A DNA stretch of 35,097 nucleotides from Silene noctiflora (GCA_009801015.1 VHZZ01001092.1:125703-160799); one strand, 5' to 3'; shown: positions 24,273-33,804, numbered from the stretch's first letter. Notes: generated by a model not told the origin, from the letters alone. Program-made: numbers and translations.

Positions 24273-25129
24273 TCCTCTTACTAAGGGCTTGTTTGGTTGC
24301 CCATTAATATCATGGGATCTTGAACTTTCTAGGAAGTGTAAAAACATGGTGTTGTTTGGTTGCCAAAATCATGGGAAGTTCACATGAATCTACTTCCTCC
24401 ATTATGTGGGAAGTCACTCACCAAGCCCCCTTTGGTCATTGGAAGTTCTCACATGAATTAACTTCCCACATGCAAACCAAACACTTTTTGGAAATTCACG
24501 TGAATTGGAAATTCATGTGAACTTGAAGTTCCTGGGAACTTTAATTCCCCTATGTTAACCAAACAAGCCCTAAGAGAATAAAAAATTTCAATGGTTTTGC
24601 CTCCAAAGAAAATCTGGCTAAATAAAGAAACAAGACTCAATTTTTAATAAATTATTATCTTTTAATTAAGTTATAATCTTTATTCTTTTTTTTTAACTAA
24701 ATAATAATCTTTTAATTGAAATTAAACAAAGCTGGTATAAATCTATCTTCCATATATGAAAAATCGATAAATTGATATTATTAGTTTCGTATAAAAAAAT
24801 AAAAAAAATAAAAAATAAAAAATTACCATGTACCTAATTCGTATAAAAAATTATGAATCGATATTATTAATTCCATGACAAAAAAGTCTTTAAAATTATT
24901 TAAGAAAATTTATAAATTGAAATCATTACTTTTGTGGTAAAATATTTCATTAAAATACACATTTCAGAACTTTACTCAATTCATTCTTTTAATTAGTTTT
25001 TCATTTCTATTGTTTATCCTCATATTAAAATATGAAAAACTAAATATGTCAATTTTAAATCTATAAATAATATATTATAAACCAAAAGATCTAAAAATAC
25101 CGTGCATGCATGCACGGGATCCATACTAG
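24273..25129 (+). mobile_element. Non-autonomous Helitron-like element B, interrupted by a MITE
   Basis: The 5' end begins A|TCCTCTTACTAA at 24273. It is split by a MITE at 24285-24570 and resumes TAAGAGAATAAAAAATTTC, followed by GCCTCCAAAG. The 3' end has an 18-base palindrome CCGTGCATGCATGCACGG (25100-25117), eight bases, then CTAG (25126-25129) before T. TC at the start, a short hairpin about ten bases before a terminal CTRR, no target duplication and insertion between A and T are Helitron hallmarks. Without the MITE and one TAA copy it is about 570 bases, AT-rich and non-coding. The 5' sequence TTACT...AARAGAATAAAA with CCTCC-AAAG is shared with the elements at 25130, 28346 and 28840. Confidence 0.7.
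24285..24570. mobile_element. Tourist-like MITE nested in Helitron-like element B
   Basis: 286 bases with near-perfect terminal inverted repeats GGGCTTGTTTGGTTG (left) and its inverse, CCAAACAAGCCC, at the right end. TAA flanks both sides (24282-24284 and 24571-24573), the PIF/Harbinger target duplication. Internal GAAGTTC/ACATGAA words repeat in both orientations. Removing the element with one TAA restores the 5' terminus of the host Helitron-like element, which confirms both borders. The open frame at 24320-24520 lies wholly inside and is incidental. Confidence 0.8.
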
Positions 25130-25603
25130 TACTAGTATATACTAAAAGAATAAAACTTTTTTAAAGTTTTCCCTCCAAAGTGCTCAAGCTTATATATGGA
25201 AACAAACTAGGTTTTCATTTACTACACTAATCTTTCATTTAAAAATAATATTTTCATCATTAAACTTAATATAATTTTTTAACTAAAATAAAACAAAATT
25301 GATATAAAAGTAAAATCTATACATAAAAATTAAATTGTTACTCCTATTATTAATGGTGTGACGAAAAAAGAATTTATTAAAATAATTTGAGGTAATTAAA
25401 ATATTTTCATAAAAAAAACACTTCATGGAATTACTCCATTCTCTCGATTAATTTTGTAATTACTCCATTCTCTTAATTAATTTTAAAATTAATCTTTTTT
25501 TTTAATATAGAAGAATTCATGAGATATATCTAAAATATATAAGTAATAGAGTAAAAATTAAAAGGTCTATATATACAACGCATTTGCACGGGATCTAGAC
25601 TAA
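25130..25603 (+). mobile_element. Non-autonomous Helitron-like element A, joined to element B
   Basis: Starts directly at the 3' end of element B with TACTAGTATATACTAAAAGA, then ATAAAAC and TTTTCCCTCCAAAG, the family's 5' block. It ends at about 25603 in GCATTTGCACGGGATCTAGA followed by CTAA before T, a decayed version of the hairpin plus CTRR end. It is about 474 bases, AT-rich and non-coding. An internal near-repeat (AATTACTCCATTCTC, at about 25430 and 25458) adds to the structure. The 5' TC is not clear, so the left border is less sure than the right. Confidence 0.55.
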
Positions 25604-25870
25604 TTTTGCTATCAATTGATTAATAAATGTGTATGAATTAATATATAAGTAATAGATATATCTTTTGATGAGTTCTTTGGAAGTAAGTAGAGTCGTAGAG
25701 ATATGATTAGGGTTTTATATGAGGTACTTTATTTTATAACACATACTAATCTAGGAAACGAAATACATGTTTTCGGGTGTTTTTTTCATATCAATTGAAT
25801 AAAAGATGTTGTTTGGAATTCTGTGGAGTCGATCACTGTACATGCTTGCATATATAGTTATGATTTTATT
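25604..25870. other. AT-rich intergenic DNA
   Basis: No gene or element border recognised between the Helitron-like element and the GTCG-rich CACTA-like terminus. The open frame beginning at 25806 runs into that terminus and has no domain. Confidence 0.3.
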
Positions 25871-25894
25871 AGCGATCAATATTCAATTAAGAAC

Positions 25895-26016
25895 GACTGT
25901 CGCCAATTTGCCAGTCGTCCGATTTCAGTCGTCCGACTTTATATTCAGTCGCCAATTTGACGTCTACCTTAACTGTCGCTTTTTGCCAGTCGCCCGATTT
26001 TACTTTTCTTGTAGTG
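25895..26016 (-). mobile_element. CACTA-like (En/Spm) terminus with subterminal repeats
   Basis: The sequence ends at 26016 in TTTTCTTGTAGTG, the inverse of the common plant CACTA terminus CACTACAAGAAAA. Just inside lie repeated words in the style of CACTA subterminal motifs: GTCGCCAATTTG twice (25900-25911 and 25950-25961) and AGTCGTCCGA or AGTCGCCCGA three times. I found no opposite terminus in the window, so this may be a solo end or a strongly shortened derivative. The left border given is only the start of the repeated motifs. Confidence 0.5.
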
Positions 26017-26398
26017 GAAGTCTTTTAATCTTGATAATTTTAAGACTTGTAACTCGTTTATATCTCCGTACATAGAGTAGTAATAATTTATATATATAAG
26101 AGTTGTATATGATGCTTGTTAGGATTGAAGGGCCAAGCTATGAAAAGATTAGATAGATTGGTAATTGGTTTATCCAAAAGCTAACAAAAACTATGTTATG
26201 GTGTTATGGAGTTATGAATGCATAATTGGAAAAGGATAGATTTAGGTAGTACTCCTACCAAATAACGACGATCCACGACAACAGTACTTATGTCTTATAT
26301 TATTGATAGGTTATATAGTTCAAGGATTCGCATTTAAGTTATCTACTATATATATTATCAGCATCATATTCTTCATATTCATTAATATTATTGTCGTA

Positions 26399-26560
26399 TA
26401 CTCTCCGTCTCGAACATTTGTTTGCTAAATGTCTTTATTGGGTAATTGGATCATCCACGTTTAATTTAGTCTACTTGTCATCTAATCATTGTTTCATCTC
26501 CTCTTTTCTTGAACTTTATGTCAAACCAAAGGCAAACAAATGACCGGGACAGAACGAGTA
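26399..26560. mobile_element. Stowaway-like MITE
   Basis: About 162 bases between TA dinucleotides. The left end TACTCTCCGTCTCGAACATT then TGTTTGC is mirrored at the right by GCAAACAAATGACCGGGACA then GAACGAGTA, an imperfect terminal inverted repeat of over 25 bases. It is related to, but diverged from, the pair at 17.1 kb. It is non-coding. Confidence 0.65.
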
Positions 26561-26758
26561 TAGAGTATATTGTATAGACTTCGTATTATAACAAATTAGA
26601 GTATCTTATTCAAAGGAGAACTGAAAATACAAAGTAAAATATTTAGTACTCCGTAACACGGTTGTGATAAAAGTATTCATAAAACTAGGGTTTGTTCAGA
26701 CTTGTTTCTTCGAAAGCAGAGCTGATTATGAATTCAACACACGAAATGTTATGCTCAT

Positions 26759-26808
26759 TTCTAACTCAGTTTTCACAACAAACTTCTAACTCAGTTTTCA
26801 CAACAAAC
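26759..26808. repeat. Perfect 25-base tandem duplication
   Basis: The 25-base unit starting TTCTAACTCAGTTTTCAC occurs at 26759-26783 and again, identical, at 26784-26808. No coding context. Confidence 0.9.
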
Positions 26809-27159
26809 AAGTTAATACTTTTACCTCTCATGTCACTAAAATAATTAATTTTCAGAGTTATTTTAAATAAATAAATAAAATCCAACTTAGAGAGATCGAC
26901 TTAAATGTTTTAAACAAATTTTTGTATCTCATGCGAATTGCGATAGCTTGACGTATATAGATAGTAAATTATAAAGAAAAATGTGTATAGCCAATGAATT
27001 GGTCGAGAATTGAGATTAAAATAAACAGAAACAAACTAAGAATCTGCATAATCGTGCACAAATGGTGAGGAGAAGTACAAAAGGTGAAAAAGCATACCCT
27101 GCATAATAATATACTCCACTTCATCAAGGTAAGAGATGCTTAAGCATTCATGCAGCAGT

Positions 27160-27185
27160 GAAAAACAAAAAAAAACAAAAAAAAG
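27160..27185 (-). terminator. Pol III terminator of the tRNA-iMet gene
   Basis: On the minus strand, about 27-45 bases downstream of the tRNA 3' end, runs of T (complement of the A-runs at 27168-27184) provide the T-tract used by RNA polymerase III. Confidence 0.55.
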
Positions 27186-27210
27186 TTGGCGAACGAAGCA
27201 TTCTCTATAA

Positions 27211-27282
27211 TATCAGAGCCAGGTTTCGATCCTGGGACCTGTGGGTTATGGGCCCACCACGCTTCCGCTGCGCCACTCTGAT
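27211..27282 (-). tRNA. trnM-iMet: Initiator tRNA-Met (CAU)
   Basis: The 72-nt minus-strand sequence starts ATCAGAGTGGCGCAGCGG, has the anticodon arm TGGGCCCATAACCCA, the B box GGATCGAAACC and the acceptor end GGCTCTGATA. The 5' ATCAGAG and 3' CTCTGAT form a complete 7-bp acceptor stem with the A1:U72 pair that marks initiator tRNAs, and GATCGAAA in place of GTTCGAA in the T arm is also an initiator trait. The GGG:CCC pairs in the anticodon stem agree. There is no intron. CAA words directly upstream (CAACAA) match plant Pol III tRNA start regions. It is an apparently intact nuclear gene in otherwise gene-free DNA. Confidence 0.97.
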
Positions 27283-28345
27283 TTGTTGTTTAATGGTGTT
27301 TTCTTTATTTATTTATCATAGAAAACATGAGATTCTGCTGTGAATTTTCAAGTCAAGGTCAAAGAAATCTGATTTGCAACAGGGAACTTTAAAAAGAGAA
27401 ACCCTTGTCCAACCAAAATAGGCATCAGAATACAGAGAAATAGTGGGAATTTAAGACAGTTTGTTTATTTATTCATGCATCCTTGCTTGTTGGCTTTTAC
27501 GCAGTTAATTAATACTCTCTCGCCCAATTATATTGTCTCTCAAAATATACAGCTTGTCTTACTTGGGGCGATCACAAGCTTGTGACGTCTCACAAGCCTC
27601 TCCCCATTTACCTCTCCCACTTACAAGTTTGTCTCACGTCATAAGCTTGTCACGTGCTCACACACGTCACAAATGAGAATTTGTGCAAAATATATTGGTG
27701 TATCTTTGTAATATGTACACTTTATAAGCTCGTATAGTGTATACCATCTTGAATCTTATCAAACACCATTTTTTATAATTCTAAGTCGTAATACATTAAA
27801 TTATATTTTATAACGATCAATTACTTCGTTATAAAGGAGTTTAAAATCATATCGTTTTTGAAGGAATGATGAATAAAGTGAACAATAATAGAAAATACTT
27901 AGTAAGAAATCAGAAGCATAAGCTTTTATAGGGGAGTACATGCTCCACCTTTGACCGTGGAATTAATCCATGGACTAGGGAGATTAGTTAAGCATAATAA
28001 GTATCTATTTAATTAATTAATTCCCATGCAAGGTTACTTGAAATTAATTTCTCCACTAATATATAAAAAAACGGAATCATTCACAATGTAATACGAAGTA
28101 TTTATCTTGGAATATGTTCTTTTATTTATTTATTAAATTTTTACCATGCTTTTGAACATTCATCATAACTATTATAGACGAAGAAGGCAATACTATTCAA
28201 TTATAATTAAAATCAAACTAAAATAATATAATGTAAATTATATGCAATGATATAATTCAAAGAAAAATAGATTTAATAAGACAGAAATAAACAAAAGCAA
28301 TTTAACTGATAAATTCTCATGATAAATCATGCAATTATTAGGACA
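27283..28345. other. AT-rich intergenic DNA right of the tRNA gene
   Basis: No gene recognised. At 27550-27670 the words CACAAGCTTGTGACGTC, CTCACGTCATAAGCTTGTCA and CACGTGCTCACACACGTCAC repeat CAAGCTTGTGACG-like units in both orientations, possibly the remains of a foldback element. ACGT-core words here could also be read as bZIP-type sites, but no gene is nearby. Confidence 0.3.
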
Positions 28346-28839
28346 CTAGTATAGATCCTGCGCAATGTGCGGTATATAGAGTTTTTATTTTTTTTACTTC
28401 ATTATTTAAAAATTTTAAATTTTCACTTCATTAATATTTAATATTTCATTCCATTATTTTTGATATGAAACAAAAAAAATTGAAATGGAAAACTAATCAA
28501 ATAGAATTAAGTTATCACATGATTTTTTTAAATGAATTTATTTTTTTGTCACGAAACTGATAGTAAGTACATGTCAAGTTATTCTCTACGGTAATAATTA
28601 TTTTCATTACTGAAAAATTTAGTAATTTATAGTTTATAATTTAATACCAATTTGATTATAATGAAAAAAATCATAATTTTGAATTTAATTAAAATATTAG
28701 AGTATAATTACAATTATATTTAGATTATATTTTAAGAAAAAGATAATAGCTTTTTAAAAAAGTCAATTATGTTCTTATGAAAAATAGATGCATTTTCGAG
28801 GGAAAATTAAAAGAATTATTATTCTCTTAGTAGTAAGGA
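28346..28839 (-). mobile_element. Non-autonomous Helitron-like element C
   Basis: Read on the minus strand it begins TCCTTACTACTAAGAGAATA at 28839, continues with TTTTCCCTCGAAAATGCATC, and ends with CGCACATTGCG (4-bp stem and short loop), then CAGGATCTATA and CTAG before T at 28346. It is about 494 bases, AT-rich and non-coding, with the same 5' block and 3' end as elements A and B in the opposite orientation. Confidence 0.65.
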
Positions 28840-29011
28840 AAAAACTCATAATTATGAATTTTATTAAAAGATTAGAGTTTAATTATAAGCATATATTCAT
28901 TGAAAAGATAATAATAATGCAATGAATAAAAATTTACTTATTACCTTATTTAGCTAGATGCTTTTTGGAGGGAAATTAAGAAAATTTTTATTCTTTTAGT
29001 AGTAAGGGGGA
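28840..29011 (-). mobile_element. 5' fragment of a Helitron-like element (D), abutting element C
   Basis: Read on the minus strand it begins A|TCCCCCTTACTACTAAAAGA at 29011, continues with AATTTCCCTCCAAAAAGCAT, and after about 172 bases meets the 5' end of element C. Its later part (TATTATCTTTTC, ACTCTAATCTTTTAAT, AATTCATAATTATGA) aligns with the matching part of element C. It is therefore either a truncated relative into which C inserted, or the product of unequal exchange. Confidence 0.6.
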
Positions 29012-30021
29012 TTCTCGACAATAATAATAATAATAAAACGGCCCAACGAAATTCTTCCGAACATCTTTAAAACTTAGCCATAGGCTTCGGATTTTTTATG
29101 TTTGTTGCTGCTATATTTTTTTTTTTTTTTGACTGGCTTATAGGACAACTTTTGACCAACATAGCAACATGGCCATTCAATGGTTCTCATGTGATTTTGC
29201 TTCCGATTCTTTAATTTTTCACCAACTTTATAGTCTATACTTGTACTAAAGAAAATTAGACTTTGGAATCCATGCGTTTACGGTGTACAAGTACCAAATG
29301 ATCCTCTTGCTTTTAGTTTAGAAAGGATTATTCCTAGGAAAAAATATAAACGAATCGTGTCAACTCAATTCTAAACATTGATTTTAGCTAAAATGTTTAT
29401 AAAACAAATGAAGATTGTTTAGTCACTCCTCAAAGAGAATTATTGTACATTTGGTAAAATTAATCGTCACTTGTCGATTTATAAAAAATATTTAACATTA
29501 TTTTTTACTATTAATGATATGAAATATGAATTTGAGCAATTGTAACTGCTTGTCTTTTATATTTTTGAGGTAAATTGATCAATTACACATTTATGCGTTT
29601 CATACATCTAGTGAATATATATATCATACGTCAAAACTTACAATAACATAGATTGGAATAAAGTAAAGATTTATCTCGATGTCTAACTTCAAATTTGCCT
29701 ATATCTAAATTAATAATAACTAAGATACAGTTATGGTTTTGTTATAATCATAACCTCATATTAAAATATCGAACATTCGAACCATTGATTGATCCTCAAT
29801 CATCCGTTTAATCTTTTGATTAAGATGTTTTTTCCACATAATATCAAAGCTTGATGATCTTGAGATCCCAAGTTCGAATCCTAGGAATTACTGATCTCAC
29901 AAGTGCAATACCACTGAAGGGGTATATATTAAAGTAATTATTATTTTTGTCTTACTAATACAATAAAACAGCATATAAATTAGGATTTAAGAGTTATATT
30001 AAATTTTATCATATTTTATAT
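29012..30021. other. AT-rich intergenic DNA with a tRNA-like fragment
   Basis: No gene recognised. A 16-base T run lies at about 29115. Around 29846-29895 the words ATATCAAAGCTTGATGATCT and CAAGTTCGAATCCTAGGA include a good Pol III B-box-like GTTCGAATCC, which may be the decayed head of a tRNA-derived SINE. No A box or tail could be fixed, so I leave it unnamed. Confidence 0.3.
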
Positions 30022-30186
30022 GGGTTTTTCTAACATGTGCTTTTAGGGCACGTGTTAAATAGTTAATTAAAGAAACATTTACATGAATATTTCATTAATT
30101 ATGGTAAATGTTTGTTTGTACATCAATTTTTGATAATTTTTTCTTGCAAATGTTTCTTTAATTAGCTTCTCATGTTAGAAAAACTG
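30022..30186. mobile_element. Foldback/MITE-like element
   Basis: Outer arms GTTTTTCTAACATG (from 30024) and CATGTTAGAAAAAC (ending about 30184) are perfect inverses. Inner arms AATTAAAGAAACATTT (about 30064-30079) and AAATGTTTCTTTAATT (about 30148-30163) are also perfect inverses. The whole about 165 bases can fold into one long hairpin. No target duplication is clear. Confidence 0.6.
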
Positions 30187-30750
30187 TATTTATATATAAA
30201 TTAGTAACGCGTAAGCGCATAATTAAACATTGATAATAATACAATTTGAAAATCTAAATAATAAAAAATTATTTATAAATTCAGTTTGAACATATTTTAG
30301 CTAATTTTATTTCTCTTAGTTAGCATTTGGTACATCAAATTTGCAATATAAAGTTGAAATGAAGGACTCCAATATGATTGGACTCTTATTCTGCAATAGA
30401 TTCTTTCCACTTTACCACAAACACATCATTAAAATTAGCACAAAAAAGTCAAAAACCAGATGTCTTTCTTTAGTTACAAGCTAGTTGCTGGCAAGCACAA
30501 CTATCTGCTCATATGCACCTCACCAGTCACCAATACTTACTTCTTTTTATTCAGAAAAAGTATGTGAAAATCACGCAATAAAGTTAAACTTGAAATCGAC
30601 CCAACTCGACATATTAAAAATCTTCTCTTATGTCGATATGCAATTATCATTAAATGAGCGAGCCACAAGAATAATATAATATCGGAGGTGGGGAGATTTA
30701 AACCAGCTAAAACTTATTATTTACGGTATCTTCATTTTAACTACTATTTT
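30187..30750. other. AT-rich intergenic DNA
   Basis: No gene recognised. The open frame at 30485-30679 is short and without family features. Confidence 0.3.
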
Positions 30751-31177
30751 AAGGCTCTATTTAGCGAGACAATTCAGGTAGCTTATTTGACCAAAATAGC
30801 TTAGTTGACCAATATTTCAGGTACCTTATTTTTTTGCAAGTGTTTGGTAAGTAGCTTATTTGGTTAAATAAGCTACTTGAAATAAAATGCTACCTTGAGT
30901 AGCATTAGAGATTTCAGGTACCTGAAATAAGTTATTTTTCAGTTTTTACCACTTCAATCAATAAAAATAAATAATTATCATATCCTTTTACGTCATTTTA
31001 CCAAAAAACAGTTCCCTTTTCAACTAATTTGTCAAACATTTTTTATATAATCAGTTACTTTATTAGCTCTTAATTTTCAGTTACCTTATCAGCTACATTT
31101 TCAGGTTTCAGTTATTTTTTCTGTTTTCAGATTTTAACTATCTTTTTAACTAATTTTACCAAACAAACCTGAGACCT
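30751..31177. mobile_element. Probable MITE rich in CAGGTA / AGCTTATTT motifs
   Basis: The left end AAGGCTCTATTTAGCGAG and the inverted right end AAGGTCTCAGGTTTGTTTGG are imperfect inverses, a common look of non-autonomous DNA elements in plants. Inside, the words TTCAGGTAGCTTATTTG, TTTCAGGTACCTTATTTT, AAGTAGCTTATTTGG, AAATAAGCTACTTGAAA and CAGGTACCTGAAATAAG recur in both orientations, like subterminal transposase-binding motifs. No target duplication was identified. Confidence 0.45.
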
Positions 31178-33456
31178 TTCTCAATATTAATCACACTATT
31201 GGTGGAGTCGTGGAGATATAATTTACTTAAAGCGGTGAAAATCATGCAAAAAGGTGAATAGTGAAATTCACCCAAACTCTACAAAAACTCTTCTCTTAAG
31301 TCAATATTGCAATTATCATTAATCACACTATTATTGATGAAGTCATGGAGATATGGTTTAAAGGAGTCCAGCTATATGTCCTATGTCACACTAATCTTGA
31401 TTTCTATTGGGTAAAATTTACTAAAAAATTACCATGCTTTACAACTCACCATGGTTAATTTCTACATACAAAAAATGTTGTTTAAGAAAGTGCTTGTATA
31501 GTGCTTCTTTGACTAAATAGCCAAAAATGATGTTCTTTTTATGTACCTAGACAACCTAGTTGTGTAAGTGCCAACAAATCTTCAATTTAAACCATCCGGT
31601 TTTAATCCGGATTCGAGTCGAGTACGACAATTAGGGCGGTAAAGCTCTCCCTCATGAGTTTCAACACTGCTGCGTTCCCAGGGCTCAAGCACGAGACCTC
31701 TGGTTAAGCTAGAAAAACTCCTTGTTAGTTGATCGAAGTGCTTATGGGTACAAATCATTAATTATGAAACCACTTAATAAACAATTGCTTTGGTTAAATT
31801 TTTTTGTTAACTTTGATTTTTATTAAATGATTGATAGCTAGGGAGAACTTGCAAGTTATAACTTACAATAACCATATTAAAGTCGTGGGTGTGCTCACGA
31901 AAAAGTAAACGACTAGCTAAAAAATTTGCTTCCTTCTCGTGGTCAGTGATCGAACCGTGCCCCTGATCTCATGATTATTTAAAGAAATTAGGTGAATAAC
32001 CAGCATACAAATAAAACCAATTTAATTATCCAAAGAATGATTGTGAAGTAACAATCTTGAATACAACTCACAAAGTTTAATGACACTTGTTTATGGTAAG
32101 ATTATTTATACTTTATTATTTGTTATGATAATGTGTAGACCAAGTCATAGTCATTAGGCTAATAATATCATTGGAAAACTTTAGCATTACATATTTGATT
32201 TATTAGGTGCACTCTCTAGTCTCATCGATCAAATAGAGACATACAATTAACAAATGTAGCAAAACAACATTCAACATTTCTACTCCACTCAACTTTGGTA
32301 CTACAACTTGATCACATTTTATCTCCTCCCAAAAAGCAGAAGGAATCAAAAGAAAAGAACAACAAAGTATACCAAAGGAAGAAGCTTGCTGCCCAATAAA
32401 AGTGTCTCCCCTAGAGTACAACAGTACATCACCTACATGCATCCATTAAGAAAACATCTCAAGTAAACTTGTTTCCGAGTGATGAGTATCGATCTTAAAC
32501 TTAAAACGCGTCAATATTACAGAATAGGAGAACGTCTAGATATTTGTAATAGACTTGTCAATTTGTCATATCTTTTTATGTAGATGTTAAATAACTTGTT
32601 TTAATCTTAAGACGGTTATATTCATTTTAAATTAGACTAATCGCGTAAAATGAGCAATAGGTCCCCTTTTCCTTCTCCACCCTTGGTTTTGCAAATCACC
32701 AAACACCATTCAAATCAATCAATTAATGATCTATCATAATTACCAAACCCACCACTATACCCACATAAGCACATATATCGCCCCCACAACCCTGATCTCC
32801 TCCCAATGCTTATCCCAATGTTGAAATTTTTCCATCGTTATATGCTCGAGTGAGTTAAGACGGTCTCACACGAGATTAACTGTTATTCATGAAGTGGTTT
32901 TAAATAAGTTGGTTTCACATATATAAATATATTTATATATGTACACAAAGTTCATATCTTACTTAACGACCTGTACTAACTAGTAGCTACTAAGTTATGT
33001 AAATGATAATCAACTAATGTTAAGTCGAGTTCACATGACATCGGTAAACTTAGGAGAGAACTTTATCGACCTTTCCCCTAATCAAGCCGATTAAAAATAG
33101 TGTATATATACAACATAAACTTCTTAACTACGTGATTAAAGGTAATTAATTATTTTCATCAACAAATCATTCGACTTTTTACTGATTAATATATTTTGAT
33201 CTCATCACAAAAATCATTACATTAGACAATAGAGGGTCCATGCATAGGGAAAAAAATAGGAAACCATACAATAATTTACGCTAAAATAAAAACAAAAAGA
33301 AAGATGATCGATTATTCTGAAAACCATGGAGTCTTAGAACTAAAAGAAAGTATGGGGTCCGTCCATAGGTTAAAAAAAAAAAAAAAAAAAAGAGAGAAAT
33401 TATTCTTAGCTGTCACGAAACGCGTCGTTTTGGAAAAGTGTCACCTTCTTTCTTCC
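31178..33456. other. Long intergenic region left of the RING gene
   Basis: No gene recognised in about 2.3 kb. Near-repeated words TGGTGGAGTCGTGGAGATAT (31199) and TGATGAAGTCATGGAGATAT (31333), with ACTCTACAAAAACTCTTCTC nearby, suggest a partial local duplication; related words also occur at 30595-30625. At 31590-31740 and 31900-31970 there are non-AT-rich patches (GGTTTTAATCCGGATTCGAG; CGAGACCTCTGGTTAAGC; CAGTGATCGAACCGTGCC) that look like dispersed repeat fragments. At 32860 GACGGTCTCACACGAGATT occurs. An A-run of about 20 lies at 33370. The open frame at 32203-32442 has no recognisable domain. Confidence 0.3.
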
Positions 33457-33457
33457 C

Positions 33458-33465
33458 TTTAAATA
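33458..33465 (+). promoter_or_regulatory. TATA-like box of the ATL RING gene
   Basis: TTTAAATA lies about 440 bases upstream of the main ATG and is followed about 30 bases later by pyrimidine-rich sequence (CATCCTCCATACTCTTG), a plausible start site. It implies a long leader of roughly 400 bases. Confidence 0.4.
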
Positions 33466-33756
33466 CCGTTTACATCCTCCATACTCTTGTTTCAGCCTTC
33501 ACTTAATTCACAACACATTCCTCTCATTTTACACGTCACCTCCCTCTTCACGCTTTCCTTTTAACTAACTAATCATCTACTTAATCACACTTTACCACGA
33601 CCTTACTTGAACGGGATCTGTTCTATAAACTCGTACTTCTGTACTTAATCACACCTTACCATCTACGTACCAATATTAATTACTCCTAATTATTATAATC
33701 ATTATTCACACATTTCTTAACAAATAACAACATTCCGTTGCTTTTCATACTTCACC

Positions 33757-33804
33757 ATGGTATACGACACGCATCCGTCCCTCCTTACCCCGCAAAAGCG
33801 ATAA
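33757..33804 (+). promoter_or_regulatory. Upstream ORF in the ATL leader (15 codons)
   Basis: The only ATG between the TATA-like box and the main start. Its context CACCATGG is close to the optimum (A at -3, G at +4), better than that of the main ATG (AAAAATGT). It encodes MVYDTHPSLLTPQKR and stops 94 bases before the main start, so it would require reinitiation or leaky scanning. Existence is seen in the sequence; function is inferred. Confidence 0.5.

Noticed and set aside
24320-24520. Short plus-strand open frame inside the GGGCTTG MITE
   Set aside because: It lies wholly within the MITE, has no domain, and its codons are explained by the element's internal inverted words.
27550-27670. 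Cluster of CACGTG/ACGTCAC words as a regulatory region
   Set aside because: No gene starts nearby and the words occur as inverted repeats, so a decayed foldback repeat is the simpler reading.
29846-29895. Possible tRNA-derived SINE head with a GTTCGAATCC box
   Set aside because: Only a B-box-like word is clear; no A box, no 3' tail, no target duplication, so it was not called as an element.
31590-31740. Non-AT-rich patch with GGTTTTAATCCGGATTCGAG and CGAGACCTCTGGTTAAGC
   Set aside because: It feels like a known dispersed plant repeat fragment, but I could not fix borders or a family from the sequence alone.
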